From: Streptosporangiaceae bacterium
Lineage (GTDB): Bacteria; Actinomycetota; Actinomycetes; Streptosporangiales; Streptosporangiaceae
Assembly: GCA_025935815.1 (NCBI GenBank)
Contig: JAICUO010000007.1
Span: 1-35,337 of the forward strand
Length of the DNA: 35,337 nt
Direction: 5' to 3'
A program made the translations under genes and the position numbers. Every line of letters begins with the position of its first letter. Within the stretch, counting starts at the first letter, position 1. The notes beneath the pieces were generated by a model. That model saw nothing but the letters and a program-made list of their open reading frames with translations, ran no database searches and had not been told where the DNA came from. This document shows, piece by piece, positions 1 to 6,930 of the stretch.

Positions 1-142
1 TCAGTCGCGCCGTCCACCCCGTCTCGCCGTGCGCCCGGACCAGGGCGTAACCATGCTCGTACGACACCACCGCAGCGACCACGGCGACGCAGATTACGGC
101 CCCCGCGGTTGACCACCTGATCGCCTTGTGGGTACTGGTCAA
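1..142 (-). CDS. DUF2637-family protein, N-terminal part (runs off the window)
   Basis: Only about the first 47 residues are present; the gene continues beyond base 1. The minus-strand frame starts at a TTG (142-140) and holds a hydrophobic stretch (STAGAVICVAVVAAVVSY) followed by the polar motif EHGYALVRAHGETGW. This pattern of a transmembrane helix followed by Y/H...LVRAHGE.GW is how I recognise DUF2637, a membrane protein family common in actinomycete integrative and conjugative elements and plasmids, where it sits among transfer and replication genes. No strong ribosome site precedes the TTG, and the next upstream in-frame stop lies just before it, so the start is the only plausible one. 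The adjoining integrase remnant fits a mobile-element origin. Family assignment rests on a short segment. Confidence 0.55.
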   Translation of the reverse strand, partial: MTSTHKAIRWSTAGAVICVAVVAAVVSYEHGYALVRAHGETGWTARL

Positions 143-233
143 CGTGCACCGCCAACGGCGTCAAGCACGAACTCGGTGGTCAGCGCGGTGCGGAACACAT
201 GCCCGAATGGTTCGACTTGGTCCTCGGACACAT

Positions 234-333
234 CGTGATCAGCGTCTGACCTGCGGATATGCCCATGGGACTCGACTTCGCTGGAGTCAAATTCAGACTA
301 TTTCCGCAGGTCAGGGCCATGTGGGTTCAAGTC
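234..333 (+). repeat. Structured ~100-bp repeat, copy 1
   Basis: This segment is clearly related to 27122-27222. Both begin CGTGATCA.CG.CTGACCTGC, have a central ACTTCGC loop and end in CAGGTCAGGGCC...GGTTCAAG. In this copy the outer arms CTGACCTGCGGA and TCCGCAGGTCAG are perfectly complementary over 12 bases, and an inner GACTC/GAGTC stem closes the ACTTCGCTG loop. The GGTTCAAG end resembles a tRNA T-loop, but no T-stem partner or complete tRNA is present. It could be a dispersed structured repeat or the scar of an attachment site, since an integrase remnant lies about 370 bases away. Confidence 0.6.
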
Positions 334-334
334 A

Positions 335-702
335 GGTCAAGATTGCGGAATGGTAACAATCACCGCGGACCAGACCTGAACTCGCGTGATTTTTGCGCGG
401 GACTCCGGCAATGTCATTGCAGGAGCACAGATCAACTGTTCGTCGCGCGAGAGTCCACTCACGTGGCGCTTCACTGCGTTTGGCTGACCTGGGGTTTTGC
501 TGTCTGTTCCGCGACTGCGGTGGGCTCAGGGGAGCACCCCGCGGGTGCGGGCCTTCGGCGCGCGGCGCCGACGTCCGGGCGGCGGCTCAACCTTCGAGAT
601 CATGCCAGCTAACCAAAGCCTAGCCAGCCACCTCAGTTCGCCAGAAGCGGCGCCGCGGTCACATGAGTCACGTGACCGCGCCGCACGTTGTATCCAGTCG
701 CG
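335..702. other. Gene-free stretch between repeat copy 1 and the integrase remnant
   Basis: The open frames here are short, lack ribosome sites and show no recognisable motifs. I see no gene, RNA or strong hairpin. Confidence 0.4.
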
Positions 703-885
703 TCAGTGCAAGTCGCCCACACGGCGCTTGGCTTCGATGGCGCGCTGCTGGGCCATGTCGGCGCCGTAGCGGTCGACCATCGACCTGGTCTTCCAGCCGG
801 ACTGCCGCATCAGGTCGCCTTCGGCGCCGGCCGTTGGACAGCCAGTCGTTGGCGAAGGCGAAACATATGCGGGTGGACCTTCCGT
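703..885 (-). pseudogene. Tyrosine recombinase (phage-type integrase), C-terminal remnant with two frameshifts
   Basis: The minus strand encodes the catalytic end of a tyrosine integrase spread over two frames. The box-II HxxR motif is visible as VHPHMFR (near 880-862), followed in another frame by FANDWLSNG. After one extra C near 830, the first frame resumes with AEGDLMRQSGWKTRSMVDRYG and runs to a stop at 703. The tyrosine in DRYG is the expected nucleophile. Removing the extra C restores NGGAEGDLM, the usual wording in actinomycete integrases. Nothing of the N-terminal arm-binding or core-binding domains is present upstream, so this is a dead fragment of about 60 residues. It lies between structured repeat copy 1 and a sigma-factor fragment. 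Confidence 0.75.
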
Positions 886-939
886 TACGGCGTGGCTCAC
901 CACCGTCGCCGACACGCCTGCCGAGCACGCAAAATGCCT

Positions 940-970
940 TTCTGCCAAAGGATCCGGGGGTCTGGCAGAA
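940..970. terminator. Inverted repeat with 8-bp perfect arms
   Basis: TTCTGCCA (940-947) pairs perfectly with TGGCAGAA (963-970) across a 15-base loop, and the stem can extend with one wobble pair into CC/GG. It lies downstream of the sulfotransferase unit on the minus strand (stop at 1201) but 230 bases away, with no T-run. It may be a terminator or a leftover of the mobile element. Confidence 0.35.
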
Positions 971-983
971 GGGCGCTCAGTCG

Positions 984-1103
984 CTGGTGGACACCGACGG
1001 CGTCGTCCGCGACACGTTCGTCGCCCTGCTGTCCGCCTCCGGCCAGCCGGTCCGCAACCCCGGCGCGTGGCTGTTCACCGTCGCCCGCAACCAGGTCAGC
1101 AAG
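984..1103 (+). pseudogene. ECF sigma factor, region 2 fragment
   Basis: The plus strand encodes VVRDTFVALL followed by PVRNPGAWLFTVARNQ. This matches the end of sigma-70 region 2 in ECF sigma factors, where the usual wording is LVQDTFVRLL...NPGAWLYTVARN. Only about 40 residues are recognisable. No start codon with a ribosome site, no region 4 and no continuation follow, as the stop of the minus-strand sulfotransferase-like gene lies at 1201. This is one of two ECF remnants in the window; the other is at 14221. I infer a truncated relic, not a working gene. Confidence 0.55.
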
Positions 1104-1200
1104 GTGCCCGAACGGTATCCTGGCCCCAGCTCCGTGCCTCCGTCATCGCAACCGCCTCCCGCCGCCAGGTCCTGCGGCGCCCTCGCGGCTTGCCCTCGGC

Positions 1201-2037
1201 TTATGGCGTCTGGCCTGCTGCCATGATCGGATAGTCCAGTTGCCGGAGCAGTTCATTGGCCTGTGCCCGCAACGCGGGCGGCATCAGGTGCTCCGGGGGC
1301 GCTGGCTCGGGCTCATTGTGCCCTGCGGGGATTGCCCGGCCGTGCGTGCCGGCGAGGCCGAGGAAGGATGTTATCCGTTCCCCGGCCCGCGGGTCCTGGG
1401 TGAGGTCCTCGAACCGGATCCTTAGGCAGGACTGCGGGTGCTCGCATTCGAAGGCGAGCAGGGCGCTGGTGTGCATGACCCAGTAGGCGGTGAGGCTGGC
1501 GACCGTGCTAGCGGGGTACCTGCTGGTGAACGGCGCGAGTACTGGGTCGGGTATGCCCCAGGGGCTGGCGTCCAGGGCGGCGCGGATGACGCCAGGGCAG
1601 GCGCGGTACAGGCACAGGAACCGGGTTCCGGGGTACAGGCGCAGGAATGCCTCGGCTGCCTCCGGGCTCGCGGCGGCCACCTCGCACCAGCGTCGCTTTC
1701 CTTCCCTGGCCAGGATCGAGGTAATGAGGCTGGTTGCTAGCGCCCGGGTGGTGGTGAAGGCCAGTGCGGACGGCGGGCCGGACGGTCGGCGATCGGCGTT
1801 GCGCCAGGTCGCCATGGCCTGCTCGCATAGCGGGAGCAGGCCGGTGCCCGACGTGCAGGCCAGGTCGGGGTGGCCTTCCAGCAGCGAGCGGAGCGTGCTG
1901 GCCCCGCAGTACGCCGGGGCCAGCACGATCACCGGAGCATGGGAGGCGTGATCGGCGGGGGCGGCAGGCCCTGCCGGGCGGTCACGAGGCTGGGGCGAGC
2001 CGGCCGGGGTGAGGCCGGCGGTGCGGGCCGCGGGCAT
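1201..2037 (-). CDS. Sulfotransferase-like protein with a degenerate PAPS-binding loop
   Basis: A 278-residue protein of the sulfotransferase fold, which normally transfers sulfate from PAPS to hydroxyl or amine groups in the cytoplasm. It resembles its upstream neighbour along its length: VIVLAPAYCGASTLRSLLEGHPDLAC aligns with the neighbour's P-loop segment, and FLCLYRACPGVIRAALDASPWG with its 3'-phosphate-binding segment. However, the loop reads AYCGAST instead of GRSGST, and the serine of the YR...S motif is alanine, so PAPS binding may be weakened or lost. The start is the ATG at 2037, which overlaps the neighbour's TGA by one base (TGATG) and indicates translational coupling. A longer upstream reading exists but only antisense-like composition supports it. 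It could be a partner subunit or a pseudoenzyme. Confidence 0.75.
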   Translation of the reverse strand: MPAARTAGLTPAGSPQPRDRPAGPAAPADHASHAPVIVLAPAYCGASTLRSLLEGHPDLACTSGTGLLPLCEQAMATWRNADRRPSGPPSALAFTTTRALATSLITSILAREGKRRWCEVAAASPEAAEAFLRLYPGTRFLCLYRACPGVIRAALDASPWGIPDPVLAPFTSRYPASTVASLTAYWVMHTSALLAFECEHPQSCLRIRFEDLTQDPRAGERITSFLGLAGTHGRAIPAGHNEPEPAPPEHLMPPALRAQANELLRQLDYPIMAAGQTP

Positions 2038-3470
2038 CACGTGGCCGTCACGGTGCCTTGCAGCGGAACGCCGTGGCGGGCGGCGTCCGCGGGCGCCCAT
2101 GCGCTCAGGCCGAGCAGTCCGGCGAGCATCGCGATCCGGGCCTGGCTGACCAGCGGGCTTTCGCTGTCGGTGCCTGCCGGGCAGTAGCGCAGGTCGTTGT
2201 GGCGCAGTGCGGCGTGCAGGTTGACCTGGCCGTTCAGTACCGCCTGCCATGCCTGCGGAGAGCCGAGAACGCTCCACGTGACGTCGTCCTGCTCCGCCTC
2301 GTCCTCGTCCGCCTGGCTTTCGGCGGTGATCGTCCGGGCGGCGGCGTCGACGAGCCACTGCGTCTCGCCGCCGCCGGTCGCAGCGCGGGACACGATCAGG
2401 AACTTCTCGGCCGCGCACGGCTCCCGCTCGCTGGCGAGCTGCCCGCCGGCGCCCGCTATCCGGGACCGCAGGCATTCCTCCAGCGACCCGGACCCGGGTG
2501 CGGGTCCGCCGGCGGACGGCGCTGCCCGGCCGCGGATAGTGCCGGGAACGCGCGGGTCGGCGGGCCGGCCCGGAGTCCCCCAGCCGTCGTCGACGGGCAG
2601 GTAGCCCAGTTCAGCGGCCAGCTCGTTGATCGCCTCGGTGACCGGCGGCGCTATCAGCCCGGCGGGGACCGATTCCCCCCTGCCTACCGAGTCGCCGCTG
2701 ACCTGCGACGTCGCCCAGATCTTGTGATCGCCCGGGCCGAAGCGCTCCCGCTCCTCGCTGAAACACGCCCGCGCGACCCCCGGCGCCGGCTGGACGCCGA
2801 CGAACGTATAGACCTGCCGCATGACCTCTTCAGGGTCCTCGACCAGGTCCTCGTAGCGGATCCGGTGGCAGCGTTCCGGCTGCTCTTGTTCCACCTCGCG
2901 GATCAGCGCGGCGTTGTCGAGCCAGTACCGGGCCAGCGCCAGGACCGCGTTGCCGGGCGACCCGACGATGTACTGGTCGAACCCGTACCCGTTCAGCCCC
3001 CACGGGCAGGCGTCCAGGCCGGATGCGATCACGTCCATGGGATGCCGGTACAGGCACAGGAACCGCGCGCCCGGGTAGATCTGCGTCAGCAGGTCGGCGA
3101 ACCGCGCCGAGCCCAGGCTCTTGTCGCACAACAGCCGCTTGCCCCGCCGCGCCAGGTAGGACCCGCTCATCTCATCCAGCATGCGCCGGATCCCGGCCAC
3201 CGCCGCGTCCGGCACCCGCGGCGGCGCGGTATCCCGCTCGGCCGCCAGCGGCGCGCCCTCGATGAGTGACCACACCACCGCGAGCTGCCCGCACAAGGCG
3301 GGCATGCTCGTCTCCGGCGGGCAGGCCAGCTCCGGGTGCGCGTCCAGCAGGAACCGCAGCAGCGTCGACCCCGACCGGCCCATGCACAGCACGAACACCG
3401 GGTCAGGACGCGGTCCCGGTGCCTCGCCTGGAGCCCTGCCAGACGACCCGTTGCTCCCGATTGTATCCAT
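2037..3470 (-). CDS. Sulfotransferase with C-terminal SCP2-like domain
   Basis: A 477-residue protein. Residues 24-300 form a sulfotransferase domain: the PAPS 5'-phosphosulfate loop GRSGST is at 31-36 and the 3'-phosphate motif CLYRHPMDVIASGL near residue 140. After a proline- and glycine-rich linker (about 285-330), the last ~130 residues resemble SCP2-like lipid-binding domains (WSVLGSPQAWQAVLNGQVNLHAALR...ARIAMLAGLLGL). The start lies four bases after the stop of the secreted-protein gene, with no Shine-Dalgarno sequence, so translation probably depends on coupling. The next gene overlaps its stop. The acceptor is unknown; the position suggests the secreted protein or a small molecule made nearby. 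I am confident of the sulfotransferase domain and less so of the SCP2 part. Confidence 0.85.
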   Translation of the reverse strand: MDTIGSNGSSGRAPGEAPGPRPDPVFVLCMGRSGSTLLRFLLDAHPELACPPETSMPALCGQLAVVWSLIEGAPLAAERDTAPPRVPDAAVAGIRRMLDEMSGSYLARRGKRLLCDKSLGSARFADLLTQIYPGARFLCLYRHPMDVIASGLDACPWGLNGYGFDQYIVGSPGNAVLALARYWLDNAALIREVEQEQPERCHRIRYEDLVEDPEEVMRQVYTFVGVQPAPGVARACFSEERERFGPGDHKIWATSQVSGDSVGRGESVPAGLIAPPVTEAINELAAELGYLPVDDGWGTPGRPADPRVPGTIRGRAAPSAGGPAPGSGSLEECLRSRIAGAGGQLASEREPCAAEKFLIVSRAATGGGETQWLVDAAARTITAESQADEDEAEQDDVTWSVLGSPQAWQAVLNGQVNLHAALRHNDLRYCPAGTDSESPLVSQARIAMLAGLLGLSAWAPADAARHGVPLQGTVTAT

Positions 3471-3474
3471 TTCG

Positions 3475-3885
3475 CTACGTAGCCGGGCAGTTCACGGCCC
3501 CGGCAGTACTAATTCTTGAGACAAAGACTTCGCTGATGACGACATTGAACAAGTTGTGCTTCTTGTTGCCGCGCGTAAAGTGCCCCCACCTGCTGCCGTT
3601 GATGAGGAATGAGCCAGAGGCTGCACCCCCGCAGTAAGACTGGAACCTTATTGGCGGATTGAGAGATTGCACTGATCCCGCAGGTGCCAAGACGCATGCA
3701 GGGGTTGGATGATGGTGGGATGCCGGGTAGTAGAGATGAACCGCCGACGGGCTCACGCCCGTGCAGTTGTGCGCGAGGTCGGGGATGTTTGTGCCCACGG
3801 GAGCTGCCACCGCCGTCGGGGTTAGACCGAAGGCACAGGCGGCGGCTCCGGTGAATACGGTGGCCACCTTAAAGGATCTCTTCAC
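3475..3885 (-). CDS. Small secreted protein of unknown function
   Basis: A protein of about 136 residues. I place the start at the GTG at 3885 because AAAGGACG lies seven bases before it; an ATG at 3903 has no ribosome site and would put that sequence inside the gene. The N-terminus KRSFK plus a hydrophobic core and TAVA|APVG is a clear Sec signal peptide, so the mature part is about 105 residues. It contains four cysteines, a YY and HHH cluster (HLYYPASHHHPTP) and a C-terminal part (GSRWGHFTRGNKKHNLFNVVISEVFVS) that vaguely recalls beta/gamma-crystallin-like secreted inhibitors; I would not assign it on that. It is the first gene of a unit with two sulfotransferase-like proteins. Confidence 0.7.
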   Translation of the reverse strand: MKRSFKVATVFTGAAACAFGLTPTAVAAPVGTNIPDLAHNCTGVSPSAVHLYYPASHHHPTPACVLAPAGSVQSLNPPIRFQSYCGGAASGSFLINGSRWGHFTRGNKKHNLFNVVISEVFVSRISTAGAVNCPAT

Positions 3886-4219
3886 TGCGGTTCGTCCTTT
3901 CATTTCCGGTCCAGTTTCCCGCTGGGCGCAACTGGTTTGAGATCACCCAGCACCCTTGTCGACGGCGAAGACGGCGGCTCCCCTGATCACGGGCCTGCCC
4001 GGAAGGACCCTCTTCATGCATTCCGTCTTTCGTGGGGAGAACCTCGGAACCGTCTGTCCGTTGTTCCATGACCATGATGGCCGCGGGGCGTGGCATTGAT
4101 GCTGCATCCCAGTGGCAGATATGCGGCATTTGCGGGGCACGTGGCCTAATGTTGGGGTGAGTGGGTTTACGTCTGGCTGTGCGCTGGCCGGCGGCAGGCT
4201 GCACGCGGGGAGGGCCGGG
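3886..4219. promoter_or_regulatory. Divergent intergenic region between the secreted-protein gene and the SARP relic
   Basis: This 330-base gap separates genes pointing away from each other, so it should hold the promoter of the secreted-protein/sulfotransferase unit (minus) and that of the broken SARP regulator (plus). On the plus strand TAATGT near 4147 could be a -10 box. I could not identify direct repeats of the SARP-operator type. Open frames on the minus strand here lack coding character. Confidence 0.3.
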
Positions 4220-4330
4220 ATGCGATTCGCGCTGCTGGGGCCGCTCGTGGTGGCGGACGACACGGGTAACCAGGCGGCGCTAGCCGGGCCGCGGCTGCGG
4301 CTCGCCGCCGGGCACTGCGCCGCGCAGGCC
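4220..4330 (+). pseudogene. SARP/AfsR-family regulator, N-terminal stump
   Basis: The ATG at 4220 follows GGGGAGGGCCGGG, a good ribosome site. The first residues RFALLGPLVVADD...ALAGPRLR are the characteristic opening of actinobacterial SARP (BTAD-type) transcription regulators, which normally continue through a winged helix and a BTAD domain for 250 to 1000 residues. Here similarity ends after about 30-35 residues, and the frame runs into the end of the jet operon on the other strand. It is therefore a truncated gene whose rest was replaced, plausibly when the Wadjet operon arrived. Its position, divergent from the sulfotransferase unit, suggests it once regulated that unit. Confidence 0.65.
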
Positions 4331-4406
4331 GCCTGCTTCGCGGCCCTTCCAGCATTGTGCATCACATGTCACCGCAGGATGCAGGATGGCGTTCTTCGCT
4401 GGCAGG

Positions 4407-5456
4407 CTAAAGGCTATCCAGCCAGTCGTGATGCCGAAGCAGGTAGGACAGGCCGACCGCCTCCTGAGCCAGCCGTTCTCCAGCCGATAGCAGCTTGACT
4501 GCGGTTTCGCGATGCGCCGGTTCAAGCCAGGTACTCAAATCCGCTGCCGCCTCGATAGGCACTTTCCGCTGCCCGGCCTGCCGATGCGCAAGCCTGAGCA
4601 TCGCGGCATAGAGCCCGGTCGCCGGACTCACTGCCGGCAGCCCGGCTCCCTGGGCGAGGATGGTGGCGCTGGCAGGGATTCGCAGCCCGTTCTCATCCAG
4701 GTCACCGAAGTACCGCACTTCAGCGATTGGACGCTCCAGGCCAGCGATTGACAGCACGGATGCCTCGAACCCAGTTCCCGCGCCCCATCCCACCAGGCCA
4801 ACTCGATGACCGCCCCGGTCGCGGAGCACGGTTAGGAGGGAGTCGAAGGTGTCGCTGTTTTCCACGACGAGGAGCAGGTCACCATCCCCGGCCGGCTCGC
4901 AGTGCAGGCGAGGTGAGACCCGGCGGCAGCGCAGGAGTTCCATGGTGAGCCGACCTGGGCCGAAGAGGGCGCTCCCGGCCAGGCGGTCCAGCATCTTCTC
5001 GTCACCGAATACCTGAAGCGAACGCTCGCGGCCGGGTACCACGAGGGGATCCCGGCTATCGTGCAGCCAGTCGTTCACCCGTCGCATAGTGGCGGCCTGC
5101 GGGCGGGTCAGGCCTGCCGACGGGACCCAGGCCAGGGCGGGGTGCCAGACGATCGGCCGTTCCGCCGCGCTCGCCTTTACGGCTCGCCGGACCGTGAGGA
5201 ATCCCGGCAGGGCAGGCAGTTCCGAGTAGTCGTACGACCTAGCCGCGGGCAAGGCGACGACCTGCGCCGCGACGAGCTCGGTGATCAGCCCGGCCAGGGT
5301 ACGCCGACGCCGGGTATCGGTCCGCGTCGTGGGGTCGGCTTGGTCGAGGATACGCCATAGCTCGTCGAGTTGGACGCGCTGACGTGGCCAGCCTGACAGC
5401 GTGTCCGCCAGGCGCCGTGCACGCCTGGATAGCGCCACATTGTTCTCCGGGGTCAT
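4407..5456 (-). CDS. jetD: JetD, TOPRIM-domain nuclease of a Wadjet system
   Basis: A 349-residue protein, last gene of the operon. The N-terminal 170 residues are probably a winged-helix/arm region. Then come ERSLQVFGDEKMLD and a TOPRIM fold with the acidic LLVVENSDTFDSLL (conserved Glu, near 200) and YFGDLDENG (Asp-x-Asp, near 250). In Wadjet systems JetD is the metal-dependent endonuclease that cuts plasmid DNA once the JetABC SMC motor has extruded and recognised a small circle. The acidic residues expected for catalysis are present and the length is normal for the family. The ATG overlaps the jetC stop by one base (TGATG), so expression is coupled. Downstream lies the SARP stump; I see no obvious terminator. 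Confidence 0.88.
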   Translation of the reverse strand: MTPENNVALSRRARRLADTLSGWPRQRVQLDELWRILDQADPTTRTDTRRRRTLAGLITELVAAQVVALPAARSYDYSELPALPGFLTVRRAVKASAAERPIVWHPALAWVPSAGLTRPQAATMRRVNDWLHDSRDPLVVPGRERSLQVFGDEKMLDRLAGSALFGPGRLTMELLRCRRVSPRLHCEPAGDGDLLLVVENSDTFDSLLTVLRDRGGHRVGLVGWGAGTGFEASVLSIAGLERPIAEVRYFGDLDENGLRIPASATILAQGAGLPAVSPATGLYAAMLRLAHRQAGQRKVPIEAAADLSTWLEPAHRETAVKLLSAGERLAQEAVGLSYLLRHHDWLDSL

Positions 5457-6930
5457 CAGGCGGGACCATCGGCCCGGACGAACACACGGCTCGCGGTCAC
5501 GATGCCCGTGTCATCCTCGGCCGTGTCCGGTAGGCGCCGCCGGATCTCCTCATCGACCCGGAGGTACTTCATCCCGGCCCGCAGGTCGGCGTCGTTGCGG
5601 AGCCGGACGATCAGCGGGAAGACGCTGAGCGCGTTCATGTCAAACAGGCCGGTCGTGTAGACGAGCTGCACTCCCAGCTTCTTCGCGACCGTGAGCTGCA
5701 GCTCCAGCAGGTAGCCGGCTGAGGCCCGGCCGATCGGATTGTCGAGGAAGAGCACGCCGACGTGCGGGCGCTGGGCCTGGCCTCGCTCGCTGGACCGGAG
5801 CCACGCCATCGTGCAGTAAAGGACGATCGCCGCCGTGAGGAGCTGGCCGCCGGAGAACACGTCGGCTATCTCGGAGACCTGTACCCGCTCGTCGCGCAGC
5901 ACCGAGTCCGGCTTGAGCATGGAGACCTGGACGCCCTTGGGCCGCAGGCCTGCCCGCACGCCGTTTAGCAGGATGCTCAGGCCATCGCGCTTGACCGATT
6001 CCTTGTCCTTGCCCTTCGCTGCCGCCTCATCGATGACCTCGCCGAGGCGCTCGGCCAGGGTCGCGTCATCCGGCGGGGTGAAGGAGATGCGCAGGAACTC
6101 CAGCCCCGACCAGTCACCCAGCTCGGCCGGCAGCCTCGATGCTCGCTGTGCAGCCCGCAGCCGGGTATAGGCGTGCTTGACCATCCCCTGCAGGCGCACA
6201 ATCATCGCGCTGCGATGGCGTCCGATTTGTTCTAGCTCATCGGTGAGCACCCGCAGCCGCGGCCTGAGGGCCGATTCCCACTCGGCGGCGAACTCTGACA
6301 ACTGCTCGCGCTCGACGGAGATTATCTGCTGCCGGACAGGAAAGTCCGCCTTCCCGTACTTCTGGTCCGCGGCATGCCGCGCCAGCAGGTCCGCAAGGCC
6401 ACGGACCTGCCGTGTGGCGTTCTCCAGCATCATTGACGCGGCGTTCCAGGACTCGCGAACGGCGTCTCGGCGCCCTCTAGCGGCCTCAGCGTCTCCTCGG
6501 AACGGCCCGGCCTCACGACCGGGAACTCCTGGCACGATGACAGACAGCGATTCTCGGACCGCTCCGAAGTCGCCAATCAGGCGTTCAAGGGCATTCACGT
6601 GACCAGAAAGTCTCCCTAGGCGCTTCTTGACCTCCTCCCACTCCTCCCAGGTCGTCTGGCGATCCGCGATGGCCGCCTCAACCAGCTGCTTACCGTGCTG
6701 GATGTCAATTGGCTTCCCATAAGGCTCGACTGAATGCGGCTGAGACTGGTACCGCTGATATACCGATTCGCAGCGGCCAACATCTTCCACCGCGATGGTC
6801 ACCTGACGCTGCAGCTCCTCGGCCTGGCGCTGTACCTCGGCTGTCGCCTCCGAGCGGGCCGGGCCATCGCCGCCTTGCGACGTGAGGAGGAGGTCCGTTG
6901 CCTGCTCACGAACCTCGTTGCCAAATTCTC
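5456..6930 (-). CDS. jetC: JetC, C-terminal half (SMC-type ATPase; separated by a frameshift)
   Basis: About 490 residues in a frame shifted +1 relative to the upstream part. It begins where the upstream frame fails, near 6926-6932, reading EFGNEVREQATDLL and then coiled-coil sequence. The first in-frame start (GTG, 6802) has no ribosome site and lies inside the coiled coil. The second half holds the ABC signature as FSGGQLL and Walker B as VGVLFLDNPIG, followed by a D-loop-like segment, so it is the ATPase lobe that must complete the N-terminal Walker A lobe. Without ribosomal frameshifting or a sequencing error, this half would not be made as part of JetC. It could act as a separate chain only if translated from an internal start, for which I see no signal. 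Confidence 0.85.

Noticed and set aside
300-340. tRNA gene or tRNA-derived attachment site
   Set aside because: GGTTCAAGTC resembles a T-loop, but no acceptor, D or anticodon stems and no T-stem complement could be found.
2038-2475. Extended N-terminus for the second sulfotransferase-like protein
   Set aside because: The extra ~146 residues overlap the first sulfotransferase gene in another frame and are arginine-rich noise; the TGATG overlap at 2037 gives a far better start.
2058-3269. Long plus-strand open frame of about 400 residues
   Set aside because: It is antisense to the sulfotransferase gene, is arginine/glycine/alanine-rich without motifs, and has no ribosome site; a by-product of high GC.
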